Shown here: in pieces, positions 44,223 to 52,836 of the stretch
Position numbering within the stretch: the stretch's first letter is position 1
Layout: each line of letters opens with the position of its first letter
Assembly (NCBI RefSeq): GCF_017352135.1
Contig: NZ_CP071454.1
Span: forward strand, 2,753,001-2,817,000
Source: Rhizobium lentis
Lineage (GTDB): Bacteria; Pseudomonadota; Alphaproteobacteria; Rhizobiales; Rhizobiaceae
Length of the DNA: 64,000 nucleotides
Direction: 5' to 3'
The notes under the pieces: model-generated
Databases searched by the model: none
The model's input: only the letters and a program-made list of their open reading frames with translations
What the model was told of the DNA's origin: nothing
Made by a program: the position numbers and the translations under genes

Positions 44223-45416
44223 TCACAGGAACAGGCCTTCGCGCATGCTGCGCATGAGATCGGTGATCTTGTCGTCGGGTTTTTCCCACAGGAGAATGCG
44301 CAATTCGACGACGAGATCGCCTCTGCTGCCGTCTTCGCGCGGCAATCCCTGGCCGGCAATCCGGATCGTCTTGTCCGAGCCCGACCATGCGGGGACGGTG
44401 ACGGTCAATGGGCCGGCCGGGCCGTCGATCTGGGCCTCGGTGCCGAGCACGGCATTTTCGATGCTGAGCGGCAGCACGGCGTGCAGGTCGAAACCGTCGA
44501 CCGTGAAGCGCGAATCGGGAGCGATGCGGATATTGACGACGGCATCGCCGCGTTGCATGCCCGGCAGCTTGAAGCCCTGGCCCTTGAGCCGGATCTCGTG
44601 ACCATCCGTCGTGCCCGCCGGCAGTGCGAAGCCGATTTCGCGGCCCTCCGGCAGCGACGCGGTGATCCAGCTGCCCTTCAGCACATCATCGATCGTGACC
44701 GTCGCCGTCGTCACCTCGTCAGGCGCCTTTTCGAGGCCGGTATCCCTGGCGCCGGTGAAACGGCGCACCAGCGATGTCAGGATGCTGAGCGGCAGCGACA
44801 GATTGGCGCCGGCATTATTGGACGTCTCCCCGGCTTCCTCATCGGCTTCGTCGCCGTCGCCATCGACGCGCTTGCCCGCTTCGGCCTGTGCCTGGCCCTG
44901 TGTCTGCTGATTCTGCGTCTGCTGATTCTGTGTCTGATAATTCTGGGCCTGCTGCGCGCGGCCCTGCGCCTGACCGCCCGCTGCAGCGCGCGCCTGTGCG
45001 CCGAAAATGCGTTCCACCATCTCCTCGGCGCCTTCGCCCGCAGCGGCCTGCTGTTTTGGGCTCTCGGCCGAGGCTTTCTGAGCGGCGCGCGCTAGCTCTT
45101 CCATCACCCGCTCGGCATTGGCCTGCGCCGCCTTGGCGCGGGCCGCAGCCTCGCGCGCAGCCTGGCGCTGCTGCATGATCGTCTGTTCCTGCTTCTTGGC
45201 TTCCGCCATCCGCACGGCATTGTCGAACTGGCTGCGTTTACGCGGGTCTCTCAGCGTTTCATAGGCGCGGCCGATCTCGGCGAACCGGGCCGTCGCCGTC
45301 GGGTCGTCCTGATTATGGTCGGGATGGGCTGCTTTGGCCATGTTGCGCCAGGCCGCCTTGATCTCGTCTGCCGCCGCGTCACGCTTGACGCCCAGAATTT
45401 TGTAAGGATCGCGCAT
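44223..45416 (-). CDS. DnaJ/CbpA-class J-domain co-chaperone
   Basis: A 397-residue protein starting with a J domain (residues 2-70, 'RDPYKILGVKRDAAADEIKA', HPD motif in 'AAHPDHNQDD'). A long low-complexity linker follows (about 75-225): Ala/Gln/Arg-rich helix, then a Gln/Asn stretch built on three tandem 15-bp units at 44901-44945, then 'DGDGDEADEEAGE'. The last 160 residues are a DnaJ C-terminal substrate-binding domain ('TVTIDDVLKGSWI', 'IRLKGQGFKLPGMQRGD', 'TVPAWSGSDKTIRIAGQG'). No zinc finger, so it is of the CbpA (type II) class. It stimulates DnaK on particular clients. Confidence 0.9.
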   Translation of the reverse strand: MRDPYKILGVKRDAAADEIKAAWRNMAKAAHPDHNQDDPTATARFAEIGRAYETLRDPRKRSQFDNAVRMAEAKKQEQTIMQQRQAAREAAARAKAAQANAERVMEELARAAQKASAESPKQQAAAGEGAEEMVERIFGAQARAAAGGQAQGRAQQAQNYQTQNQQTQNQQTQGQAQAEAGKRVDGDGDEADEEAGETSNNAGANLSLPLSILTSLVRRFTGARDTGLEKAPDEVTTATVTIDDVLKGSWITASLPEGREIGFALPAGTTDGHEIRLKGQGFKLPGMQRGDAVVNIRIAPDSRFTVDGFDLHAVLPLSIENAVLGTEAQIDGPAGPLTVTVPAWSGSDKTIRIAGQGLPREDGSRGDLVVELRILLWEKPDDKITDLMRSMREGLFL

Positions 45417-45759
45417 GTCAAAACCGCCGGTGTTGCGATGCGGAGCGCGCCTGTCCTTGCCCCGGCATCCCCGCCCACAATCGAAGTCCAATATCAACAT
45501 CTGTGGCGCCACCGGCCGCAAAGGCAGGGAGCGCCACTCTCAACGCCGATACTGCGGCCGAGTTTGCTAATCACTTCTTATTTCTGTGGGGGGATGGGGA
45601 GTGTTTCGCCGCGAATGGTTAGCTCTTTGCTAAGCATTCCGGGGAAAGGCGCGCGCCGTTAACCTGTCGGCGCGCCGAATCGGTTCTGGCAAATCAAATG
45701 TCTCGGCCGATCGGTCTCTCGCCGGGGTAACATCCCGCCGGATCGACTTTCCCGCCGGA
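45417..45759. other. Gene-free region between dnaJ-like and lipoprotein genes
   Basis: This 343-base stretch has no frame, repeat or hairpin I would call. Both flanking genes are on the minus strand, so the promoter of the J-domain gene should lie in its left part; no clear -35/-10 pair or heat-shock-type element was recognised. Confidence 0.5.
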
Positions 45760-46218
45760 TTAGCTTTCCGGCTGGAAGCTCAAAAGTTGCCAGTTGCCGC
45801 CGCCGACGAGGCAGGTCTTGCCGTAAAATTTGGCGATCCCGACATAGGAATGGCGCGTCGTGCGGAACTGCCGGCAGACCTGGCCCGATTCGTTGTTTTC
45901 GACGATCGTATCGATGACGCCGGCGCTGCCGGTCGATGCATTCGCCCAGGGAAGCGGCTGGCCTTCGAGCTTGTGCACATCGGCCGAAGTCACGGCGTTG
46001 CGCACGGTCATCTCATCCGAAAGCGTGTCGGTGCTCGGCGGCGTCTGCGGCACGGTGCCGGTGGCCACCGACCGGTCGACCTTGGCTTCGCTCAGGAAAT
46101 CCATGCCGCCGGCAAGGCAGCCGGAGAGCGACAGCATTGCGGCGCCGACGACCACGAAGGCGCTGCAGCGTTGCCGCAGGCCCTTTGTATGGCGATATGA
46201 CTTTGCTATGACTTCCAC
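45760..46218 (-). CDS. RT0821/Lpp0805-type surface lipoprotein
   Basis: A 152-residue putative lipoprotein. After a basic start it has a hydrophobic run and a lipobox 'LSLSGC' (Cys near residue 32), so lipid attachment and export are expected. The C-terminal part ('ESGQVCRQFRTTRHSYVGIA' and 'FYGKTCLVGGGNWQLLSF') with two cysteines matches the RT0821/Lpp0805 surface-protein family. A GTG at 46218 six bases after AGGA is used as start; the frame runs further upstream into the pdxH promoter region, where no better start is visible. Divergent from pdxH. Function unknown. Confidence 0.8.
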   Translation of the reverse strand: MEVIAKSYRHTKGLRQRCSAFVVVGAAMLSLSGCLAGGMDFLSEAKVDRSVATGTVPQTPPSTDTLSDEMTVRNAVTSADVHKLEGQPLPWANASTGSAGVIDTIVENNESGQVCRQFRTTRHSYVGIAKFYGKTCLVGGGNWQLLSFQPES

Positions 46219-46283
46219 CCTGCGTCCTGTCCAGTTATCAAAAGCTGGGCGAGTTTTGAATAATCCGGGGCATTTGAACCAAT

Positions 46284-46904
46284 ATGTCGGCAAACGAGTT
46301 AACAAGCGGTGACTTTACCGAAAGTGGCGAGCCCTTCAAGCTCTTTGCCGAATGGCTGAAGGAAGCGGAGGCCTCCGAACCGAACGATCCGAATGCCGTG
46401 GCGCTGGCAACGGTCGATGAGGATGGTCTTCCCAATGTCCGCATGGTTCTCCTGAAGGGATTCGACGATGACGGTTTCGTCTTCTACACCAATTTCGAGA
46501 GCCGGAAAGGTCAGGAAATCCTGGGGCAGAGGAAAGCCGCCATGTGTTTCCACTGGAAAAGCCTGCGCCGCCAGGTGCGGCTGCGCGGACCTGTGGAGAT
46601 CGTGAGCGACGCCGAGGCCGACGCTTATTTCCAGACGCGGGCGCGCGGCAGCCGCATCGGCGCCTGGGCTTCCCGGCAGTCCCGCCCGCTCGAAAGCCGT
46701 TTCGCGCTTGAGAAGGCAGTGGCCGAATATACCGCCCGTTACGCCCTCGGCGATATTCCCCGCCCGGCCTACTGGTCCGGCTTCCGCATCCGCCCGACCT
46801 CGATCGAATTCTGGAAAGATCAGAAATTCCGCCTGCATGACCGCATCGAATTCCGTCGCCCGTCGCCGGTCGGCGCGTGGGAAAAGGTGCGGATGTATCC
46901 GTGA
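46284..46904 (+). CDS. pdxH: Pyridoxamine 5'-phosphate oxidase
   Basis: A 206-residue FMN enzyme producing pyridoxal 5'-phosphate. Family blocks: '[20 protein letters not shown]', '[20 protein letters not shown]', 'SRKGQEI', '[15 protein letters not shown]', '[16 protein letters not shown]' and the C-terminal '[10 protein letters not shown]' with 'EKVRMYP'. Length and ends are canonical. It is convergent with the deacetylase gene four bases later, with no room for a terminator between them. Confidence 0.96.
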   Translation: MSANELTSGDFTESGEPFKLFAEWLKEAEASEPNDPNAVALATVDEDGLPNVRMVLLKGFDDDGFVFYTNFESRKGQEILGQRKAAMCFHWKSLRRQVRLRGPVEIVSDAEADAYFQTRARGSRIGAWASRQSRPLESRFALEKAVAEYTARYALGDIPRPAYWSGFRIRPTSIEFWKDQKFRLHDRIEFRRPSPVGAWEKVRMYP

Positions 46905-46908
46905 GGTG

Positions 46909-47946
46909 CTAGCGGCCCATCAGCTTCAGCGGAATGCCGGAGGCAAGCGCCGAGACGTAGCGCCGCTTCTGGTAGAAGCCGTTCAGCGACATGCGCGGGA
47001 GATAGCTCGCTTCCCCCGCCGCCGGCAGTCCCGGCTGCGTGGTGACCGCCACCGAAAAACCCAGCCGGCCGGCAATCGCCGCCTCGCGGACGGTCGCGGC
47101 CTCCGGCGTGCCGTAGGGATAGGCGATCGCAGCGGGGCGGATGCCGGACACTGCCTCGACGTAATCGGCCGAGACTTCCATCTCGATCCGCGCTTCGGCC
47201 TCCGGCAGGCGGGCGAGGGCGCGGTGGCTGATCGTATGGGCGCCGAGCGTTGCGAGCGGGCGTCGGGCGAGCCATTGCAATTGCGCCGGCCCCATCACCA
47301 GGTCGCGCACGATATCGGTCGGTTCGATGCCGTTTTCCCGGGCCAGCCTATCCACGGCGGCGACGGCGTGCGCCTCGTCGAAGCGATGGATAAAGGCTGC
47401 GAAGCGGTCGAAGGCAGCCCACTGCTGCTGTGGGCCGGCAAGCGCCAGCCGCTCGGCACCGCGGCCGAAATCGAAGCGGATCTCTTTTGCCTGGCGCAAC
47501 AGGACGGCGAGCGTTTCCCACCAGATGCTGTGGGAGCCTTCGGCAAAACCCTTGGTGACGAACACCGTGAAGGGCACCCGATGCCGCTCGAACACCGGCA
47601 GTGCATGTTCCATATTGTTGGTGTAGCCGTCGTCGAGCGTAAAGGCAGCAAACGGCCTGCCGCCCTCCGGCTCGGCCAGCAGCGCCGGCAGCTGGTCGAG
47701 CGGCACGAAGCGATAGCCGTCGCGCGTCAGCCGCCGCAGCGCCGCATCGAGAAACTGTGGAGTGATTTCGAGATGCGCATTCGGCGCGAAGGCCTGTGAC
47801 AGCTGCGGGCGGACATGATGCAGCGTGAAGATGACCCCGCGTCCGCGCGCCTGCCGCATCAGGCCGGCCGCGGCGATCAGCCAGGATGCCTCGAGCCCGG
47901 CACCGATCGCCGCGCGTTTTGCCAATCGCTTCAATTGCCCCGTCAT
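46909..47946 (-). CDS. Polysaccharide deacetylase family protein
   Basis: A 345-residue protein with a NodB-homology (CE4) domain. Metal and catalytic motifs are 'AAFTLDDGYTNNMEHALPVF' (Asp-Asp, about residues 115-134) and 'LGAHTISHRALARL' (His-x3-His, about 235). A hydrophobic N-terminal segment ('ASWLIAAAGLM') could anchor it. It probably removes N-acetyl groups from an envelope or secreted polysaccharide. It is not a nodB gene: its long N-terminal part and context differ. The ATG at 47946 (MTGQLKRL) is preferred over an upstream one. Confidence 0.87.
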   Translation of the reverse strand: MTGQLKRLAKRAAIGAGLEASWLIAAAGLMRQARGRGVIFTLHHVRPQLSQAFAPNAHLEITPQFLDAALRRLTRDGYRFVPLDQLPALLAEPEGGRPFAAFTLDDGYTNNMEHALPVFERHRVPFTVFVTKGFAEGSHSIWWETLAVLLRQAKEIRFDFGRGAERLALAGPQQQWAAFDRFAAFIHRFDEAHAVAAVDRLARENGIEPTDIVRDLVMGPAQLQWLARRPLATLGAHTISHRALARLPEAEARIEMEVSADYVEAVSGIRPAAIAYPYGTPEAATVREAAIAGRLGFSVAVTTQPGLPAAGEASYLPRMSLNGFYQKRRYVSALASGIPLKLMGR

Positions 47947-48161
47947 GCGCCGCCCGTGCCCTCTTTTGCAACCTAGCAACCGCAGCTTAAGCCTTGCTGA
48001 ATCCCGATTTCGCACAGCTTCTTTCGTTTTTTGTTAACCAAGACGATGAAAATGCTAGAAAAATGTTAGGCGTTGCCGCAAAGTCGCGCCAAACTTACGG
48101 CTTCTGTTACATTACGACACATGGCCGGCCAATTGAGAGCCAGCGCATCAGGGGGAACTCC

Positions 48162-49442
48162 ATGAGAAAGCTTTTGGCGGCTGTTTTGACCGTAACGCTG
48201 GTCGTTTCGGCGCCGCTTGCGGCTCTTGCCGGCAGCGCCTCGCTGATCCTCGATGCCCGCACAGGCAAGGTCCTGGCGTCCGAAAACGCCGATACGCTGA
48301 ACCATCCGGCCTCGCTGACGAAGATGATGACGCTCTATCTCACCTTCGAGGCGCTGAAACGCGGCAGGATCGCCTGGGATACGCCGATCAAAATGTCGAA
48401 ATATGCTGCTGCGCGGCCGCCGACCAAGCTCGGCGTCAAGGCCGGCGGCACGATCACGGTGCGCGAGGCGGTTTATGGCATGATCGTCAAATCCGCCAAT
48501 GACGCCGCTGCCGCGATCGGCGAGACCCTCGGCGGCTCGGAGGCCGGTTTTGCCCGGATGATGACGGCCAAAGCCCGCCAGCTCGGCATGAGCCGCACCG
48601 TCTTCGTCAATGCCTCCGGCCTGCCGGACGGCCGCCAGGTGACGACGGCGCGCGACATGTCGACGCTCGGAGTGGCGCTGATGAAGAATTATCCCAATGA
48701 ATATCGCCTGTTTTCGATGGCAAGCTTCAATTTCCGTGGCAAGACCGTGCGCGGCCACAACAATCTCATGTACCGCTACCAGGGCATGGACGGCATCAAG
48801 ACGGGTTATACCAACGCTTCGGGTTTCAATCTCGTCAGCGCCGTCAGGGACGGCAACCGCCGCGTCGTCGGCGTCGTGCTCGGCGGCCGCTCCGCCCGCA
48901 GCCGCGACAGCAAGATGGCGGCACTGCTCGACCGCTATCTCGGCCGCGCCTCCTCATCCGGCGGCGCCAGGCTGGTAGCGAGTGTCGGCGCGAAAGAGTC
49001 CGTCGAGGTCGCCTCTGCCTCCGCCGCTTCCGATGTTCCGGTGCCGCTGAACGCACCGCGTCCGGTCGATGATCTCGCCGCCAAGAGCCTGGCTTATGCT
49101 GATGACGCCGTCGTGCCGCTGGAGCGTCCCGTCGCGATGGACGAGATCCTGAACGCCGGCAAGACATCGAAGGTGCCAGAGAAAGCCGATGGCGACTGGC
49201 AGATCCAGATCTCGGCCGCGCCGAGCGCCGATGCGGCGCGGGCGCTTCTCGCCCAGGCGCAGTCGGAAGGTGGCGCGCCGCTGGTTTCAGCCTCGCCCCA
49301 TACCGAGGCGGTCGGGCAGGGCGCCAACAGGATCTACCGCGCCCGCTTCGTCGGCTTCGCCAGCAGGGACGCCGCCCTCTCGGCCTGCGATGCGCTGAAG
49401 CAGCGCTCCTACGACTGCATGCTGCTGCCGGACCGCGGCTGA
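48162..49442 (+). CDS. D-alanyl-D-alanine carboxypeptidase with SPOR domain
   Basis: A 426-residue exported penicillin-binding protein. Signal peptide: residues 1-23. The serine peptidase S11 triad motifs are intact: SxxK in 'ASLTKMMTLYL' (about 57), SxN in 'VKSANDAAAAIGE' (about 115) and KTG in 'DGIKTGYTNASGF' (about 215). After a Ser/Ala/Pro-rich linker the last 80 residues are a SPOR domain ('DWQIQISAAPSADAARALLA', 'YRARFVGFASRDAALSAC'), which binds denuded septal peptidoglycan. The enzyme should trim stem pentapeptides at the division site. The ATG follows GGGGGAACTCC. Confidence 0.94.
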   Translation: MRKLLAAVLTVTLVVSAPLAALAGSASLILDARTGKVLASENADTLNHPASLTKMMTLYLTFEALKRGRIAWDTPIKMSKYAAARPPTKLGVKAGGTITVREAVYGMIVKSANDAAAAIGETLGGSEAGFARMMTAKARQLGMSRTVFVNASGLPDGRQVTTARDMSTLGVALMKNYPNEYRLFSMASFNFRGKTVRGHNNLMYRYQGMDGIKTGYTNASGFNLVSAVRDGNRRVVGVVLGGRSARSRDSKMAALLDRYLGRASSSGGARLVASVGAKESVEVASASAASDVPVPLNAPRPVDDLAAKSLAYADDAVVPLERPVAMDEILNAGKTSKVPEKADGDWQIQISAAPSADAARALLAQAQSEGGAPLVSASPHTEAVGQGANRIYRARFVGFASRDAALSACDALKQRSYDCMLLPDRG

Positions 49443-49522
49443 TAAAAGCTGGCAGGCGGGCGACGCTCTCTGGACAACCAACGGGAATCATCGTTTTCTC
49501 CGTAAACAAAAGGAGAACGTCG

Positions 49523-49840
49523 ATGTTGTGCCGTCTTGCCGAGCAGTTCGAAGCCGCGTCCTCTGCCCATGTCGCTGAGAACGGCATCGAGCGCGATGCC
49601 GACTGGTTCCTGTTGAAGCTGCAGGAGGAAATGGGCGAACTCACCCAGGCATGGAACCGGCTGACCGGTCGCGGCCGTGCCAAGGGCCGCTCGCCTGAAG
49701 ACATGCGGCGCGACCTGGCCGACGAGACTGCCGACCTGCTCGGTCACCTCCTGCTGTTTGCTCACCGCAACGAGATCGACCTTGCCGCCGCGATCGAACG
49801 GAAATGGCGGTTCCAGCCGGCGCAGACATCGGACAGGTAG
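49523..49840 (+). CDS. MazG-like nucleotide pyrophosphohydrolase
   Basis: A 105-residue all-alpha NTP-PPase. The metal-binding signature reads 'KLQEEMGELTQAWNRL' (ExxE, about residues 34-49) and 'DLADETADLLGHLLLFAHR' (ExxD, about 65-83). Such single-domain proteins hydrolyse non-canonical or excess (d)NTPs; the substrate is not known. RBS AAGGAGAACGTCG. It is on its own between the carboxypeptidase gene and pit. Confidence 0.85.
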   Translation: MLCRLAEQFEAASSAHVAENGIERDADWFLLKLQEEMGELTQAWNRLTGRGRAKGRSPEDMRRDLADETADLLGHLLLFAHRNEIDLAAAIERKWRFQPAQTSDR

Positions 49841-49870
49841 TGCTGCGCCATCTGGCGGATGATGTTGACG

Positions 49871-50884
49871 CTAGAAGATTTTGTTCAACACGCTCGCGAG
49901 CCAGAACGAGACTGCCGAAATCATCGCTGCAGCCGGCAGCGTGACGACCCATGCGACCACGATATTGCCGGCAAGTCCCCACCGGACGGCTGACACACGC
50001 CGCGCGGCGCCGACGCCGATGATGGCGCCGGTAATGGTATGGGTGGTCGAAACGGGGATGCCGAGCCATGTGGCGCCGAAGAGCGTGAGGGCGCCGCCCG
50101 TTTCGGCGCAAAAGCCCTGCATCGGGTTCAGCCTGGTGATTTTCGAGCCCATCGTGTGGACGATGCGCCAGCCGCCGAACAAGGTGCCGAGCGCCATCGC
50201 GGCCTGGCAGGAAATCACGACCCAGAGCGGCACATGAAAGCTGCCGCCGAGATAGCCCTGCGAATAGAGCAGCACCGCAATGATGCCCATCGTCTTCTGG
50301 GCGTCGTTGCCGCCGTGGCCGAGCGAATAGAGCGATGCCGATACGAATTGCAGGAAGCGAAACGATCGGTCGACAGCGAACGGGGTCTGCCGGATGAATG
50401 TCCAGGTCACCGCCAGGATGAGAAACAGCGCCAGAAGGAAGCCGATCATCGGCGACATGACGATTGCGCCAGCGGTCTTGAGGAGGCCGCTCCAGACGAT
50501 CGAGCTCAACCCGGTTTTGGCAAGACCCGCTCCGACCAGGCCCCCGACCAGTGCGTGGGAGGAACTGGAGGGAATGCCGAATATCCAGGTCAAGACATTC
50601 CAGACGATGGCGCCGATCAGAGCCGCGAAGATGACCTGCGGCGTGACGATCGCCGGATCGATGATGCCGGTGCCGAGCGTCTCCGCCACATGCAGCCCGA
50701 AGAACAGGAAGGCGATGAAATTGAAGAACGCCGCCCAGAAGACCGCATATTGCGGCCTCAGAACCCGCGTCGATACGATTGTCGCAATCGAATTTGCCGC
50801 ATCATGCAGGCCATTCAGGAAGTCGAAGAGCAGCGCGACGCCGATAAGGCCGACGAGAAGCGGAAAAGCGAGGGCGGCATCCAT
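49871..50884 (-). CDS. pit: Low-affinity inorganic phosphate transporter
   Basis: A 337-residue PiT-family permease with about ten helices. Both repeats of the family signature are present: 'DFLNGLHDAANSIATIVSTR' (about 21-40) and 'YSLGHGGNDAQKTMGIIAVL' (about 185-205), plus 'GIPSSSSHALVGGLVGAGLA' and 'GIPVSTTHTITGAIIGVGAA'. It takes up phosphate with a proton or cation. The start overlaps the stop of the DUF47 gene by one base (TGATG), the same arrangement as orfA-pit of S. meliloti. Confidence 0.95.
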   Translation of the reverse strand: MDAALAFPLLVGLIGVALLFDFLNGLHDAANSIATIVSTRVLRPQYAVFWAAFFNFIAFLFFGLHVAETLGTGIIDPAIVTPQVIFAALIGAIVWNVLTWIFGIPSSSSHALVGGLVGAGLAKTGLSSIVWSGLLKTAGAIVMSPMIGFLLALFLILAVTWTFIRQTPFAVDRSFRFLQFVSASLYSLGHGGNDAQKTMGIIAVLLYSQGYLGGSFHVPLWVVISCQAAMALGTLFGGWRIVHTMGSKITRLNPMQGFCAETGGALTLFGATWLGIPVSTTHTITGAIIGVGAARRVSAVRWGLAGNIVVAWVVTLPAAAMISAVSFWLASVLNKIF

Positions 50885-51525
50885 CAGACATTCTCGATCA
50901 CGATGCCGCTGATCTCGTTGGCGACATCCTCGAATCGGTCGACCACCTTCTCCAGCTCGCCGTAGATTTCACTGCCGATCAGATACGCCATCGGATTGTT
51001 GGCGCCATGTCTGCGAAACAGATCCTTGAGCCCCTGCTCGTGCAGTTCGTCGGAGCGCCCTTCCACCCGCGTGACCTGTTCGACGATTGCCGAAAGTCGC
51101 GGCGCATTGGCGTTCATGCGATCAAGCAACGGAATGGCTTCGGCAACAAGATTGGCTGCCTCGACGACAGTCTTGCCCATTTCCCGCATCCCCGGATCGA
51201 AGCTGGTCTGCTCGAAGAGCCGGATGGTCTTGACGGTTTTGTGCATCATGTCGATTGCATCGTCCATGGACTGGATGAGGTCCTTGATGTCACCGCGATC
51301 GAAGGGTGTGATGAAGCTTCGCCGGACGGCTTGCATCACTTCGCGGGTGATATTGTCGGCCTGGTCTTCCAACCGCACGATCGTCTCGCATTGATCCTCG
51401 ATCTGAATGCCCGACAGCAACCTGTCCAAAGCCTGTGCGGCGTCGACAATCGTCGTGGAATGCTGTTCGAAGAGCACAAAGAACCGGTCTTCGCGCGGCA
51501 TCAACTTTCGAAACCAACCAAGCAT
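50884..51525 (-). CDS. DUF47 PhoU-like protein (OrfA of the orfA-pit pair)
   Basis: A 213-residue all-helical protein of the DUF47/TIGR00153 family, which is structurally related to PhoU and regularly paired with Pit. Features are 'MLGWFRKLMPREDRFFVLFE', the 'ADNITREVMQAV' region with 'FITPFDRGDIKDLIQSMDDA' (ExxD-type metal motif) and 'EGRSDELHEQGLKDLF'. It is thought to modulate the transporter. The ATG at 51525 is chosen over one six codons upstream. A PHO box lies about 90 bases upstream. Confidence 0.92.
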   Translation of the reverse strand: MLGWFRKLMPREDRFFVLFEQHSTTIVDAAQALDRLLSGIQIEDQCETIVRLEDQADNITREVMQAVRRSFITPFDRGDIKDLIQSMDDAIDMMHKTVKTIRLFEQTSFDPGMREMGKTVVEAANLVAEAIPLLDRMNANAPRLSAIVEQVTRVEGRSDELHEQGLKDLFRRHGANNPMAYLIGSEIYGELEKVVDRFEDVANEISGIVIENV

Positions 51526-51613
51526 AAACACCTCGCGATCCATGGCCTGCGCTATCGATGACGAGTCGTCCTAAACCCTATCCCATTGAAGAGATAGGGG
51601 GAAATTTCGGTTT

Positions 51614-51631
51614 ATGACAGATTTATGACAA
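51614..51631 (-). promoter_or_regulatory. PHO box upstream of DUF47-pit
   Basis: On the minus strand the sequence is TTGTCATAAATCTGTCAT: two TGTCAT heptamer cores separated by the AAAT spacer, one base away from the PhoB consensus CTGTCATAAATCTGTCAT. In S. meliloti orfA-pit is repressed by PhoB under phosphate starvation; the same logic is expected here. Confidence 0.85.
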
Positions 51632-51787
51632 TGGCGCCTTGAAAAAGGGGAATAGTTAAGGAACATTTGTCGTTCGCCGAACCCTTGGTTCATTGCTTCG
51701 ACAGCCCAGGTTTTCTTTTCGGATTGATCTGTCGCTCAGGATATCAACATGGCTTGCGCCACCAATGACCCGCGGCGGCTGACGTAA

Positions 51788-52285
51788 ATGCCGAAGCAAA
51801 CTAGGACCTATCTCGGCCGGCTGGCAAGCGCCACCGAGCAACTGTTTCGCGGAGAAGCGATCGAGCAGTTTGCGGCGATTTGCTACCGCAAATTCGGTGA
51901 CAATGCAGTGCAGGTCCTGCTGATTACGTCGCGCGAAAGCGGCCGGTGGATCGTTCCCAAAGGCTGGCCTATCGCCAAGCTTGCACCCCATCAAGTTGCC
52001 GAACGCGAGGCTTGGGAAGAAGCCGGTGTGAAAGGTAAGGCCAAGAAGCGCCCCTTCGGTTTCTATACCTATATCAAGACTCGCGCCGACGGCGAACGCG
52101 TTCCCTCGATCGTTCAGGTCCATCTCCTGGAGGCCCGAGAAATCGATGAGAATTTTCCGGAACAAAAGCAGCGAAGCAGCCAGTGGCTGCCACCGCTCGA
52201 AGCCGCTGTGTTCGTTCGCGAGCCCGAACTGAAAAGCCTATTGGGCAAGGTTGAAAGAACGGTGCTGAAGCCACCGAAAGTGTGA
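51788..52285 (+). CDS. NUDIX hydrolase
   Basis: A 165-residue protein with a Nudix fold. The Nudix box is 'GWPIAKLAPHQVAEREAWEE' then AGV, in which the catalytic REAWEEAG core is intact but the first Glu of the G-x5-E-x7 pattern is Leu. The preceding 'WIVPKGWP' resembles diphosphoinositol/diadenosine polyphosphate hydrolases. Substrate unknown. It is monocistronic; the 260 bases before it belong to the pit promoter region. Confidence 0.88.
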   Translation: MPKQTRTYLGRLASATEQLFRGEAIEQFAAICYRKFGDNAVQVLLITSRESGRWIVPKGWPIAKLAPHQVAEREAWEEAGVKGKAKKRPFGFYTYIKTRADGERVPSIVQVHLLEAREIDENFPEQKQRSSQWLPPLEAAVFVREPELKSLLGKVERTVLKPPKV

Positions 52286-52330
52286 TGTCGAAACCCGAGC
52301 ACGGTTCGGGAACGACACCGTTCTCTTTCG

Positions 52331-52822
52331 TCACCCGACCTTATAGCGGTAGAACTTGCTGTCCACCGCCATCAGCGGGAAGGAGCGGGGCAGGGCGCTC
52401 TTGGCGATCTCGCTGAAGCCGTTCTTCTCGTAGAAGCGATGGGCGGCGACGAATTTGTCCGTCGTGCCGAGGAAGATATCGGTGAGGCCGGCATCCCTGG
52501 CGTGGGCGATCAGGCGATCGAGGAGCAGCGCCGCCACGCCATGTTCGCGGCCGCGAACCTCGGCTGAGACGAACATTTTGCGCAGCGCCGCCTGATTGTT
52601 GCCGATGTCCTTGAGCCCGACCGTGCCGACGATGGCGCCGTCCTTGACGGCGACCCAGAACTGCCCTTTGCCGGACTGGTAGAAATCCGGGATGACGCGG
52701 AGATCAGGCTGCGCATCGGCTGTTATGTCGATGCCGAATTCCTCGCGCTGGATCGGCAGGATCACCGACAGCACCGCATCGGCGTCGCCGGCGGCAAAGG
52801 GTCTGATTTCGATGTCCGCCAT
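52331..52822 (-). CDS. GNAT family N-acetyltransferase
   Basis: A 163-residue GNAT. Motif A is 'KMFVSAEVRGREHGVAALLL' (about residues 90-109), the acetyl-CoA loop being R-G-R-E-H-G-V-A, and 'AAHRFYEKNGFSEI' (about 135-148) is the C-terminal block. The acceptor is not predictable. The ATG at 52822 (MADIEIRPF) is preferred. It follows tldD by 14 bases on the same strand and is probably co-transcribed. Confidence 0.88.
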   Translation of the reverse strand: MADIEIRPFAAGDADAVLSVILPIQREEFGIDITADAQPDLRVIPDFYQSGKGQFWVAVKDGAIVGTVGLKDIGNNQAALRKMFVSAEVRGREHGVAALLLDRLIAHARDAGLTDIFLGTTDKFVAAHRFYEKNGFSEIAKSALPRSFPLMAVDSKFYRYKVG

Positions 52823-52836
52823 CCGATCCTCCCGCC

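Noticed and set aside
46909..47946. Reading the polysaccharide deacetylase as nodB
   Set aside because: No nod genes nearby, longer than NodB, and only the general CE4 motifs are shared.
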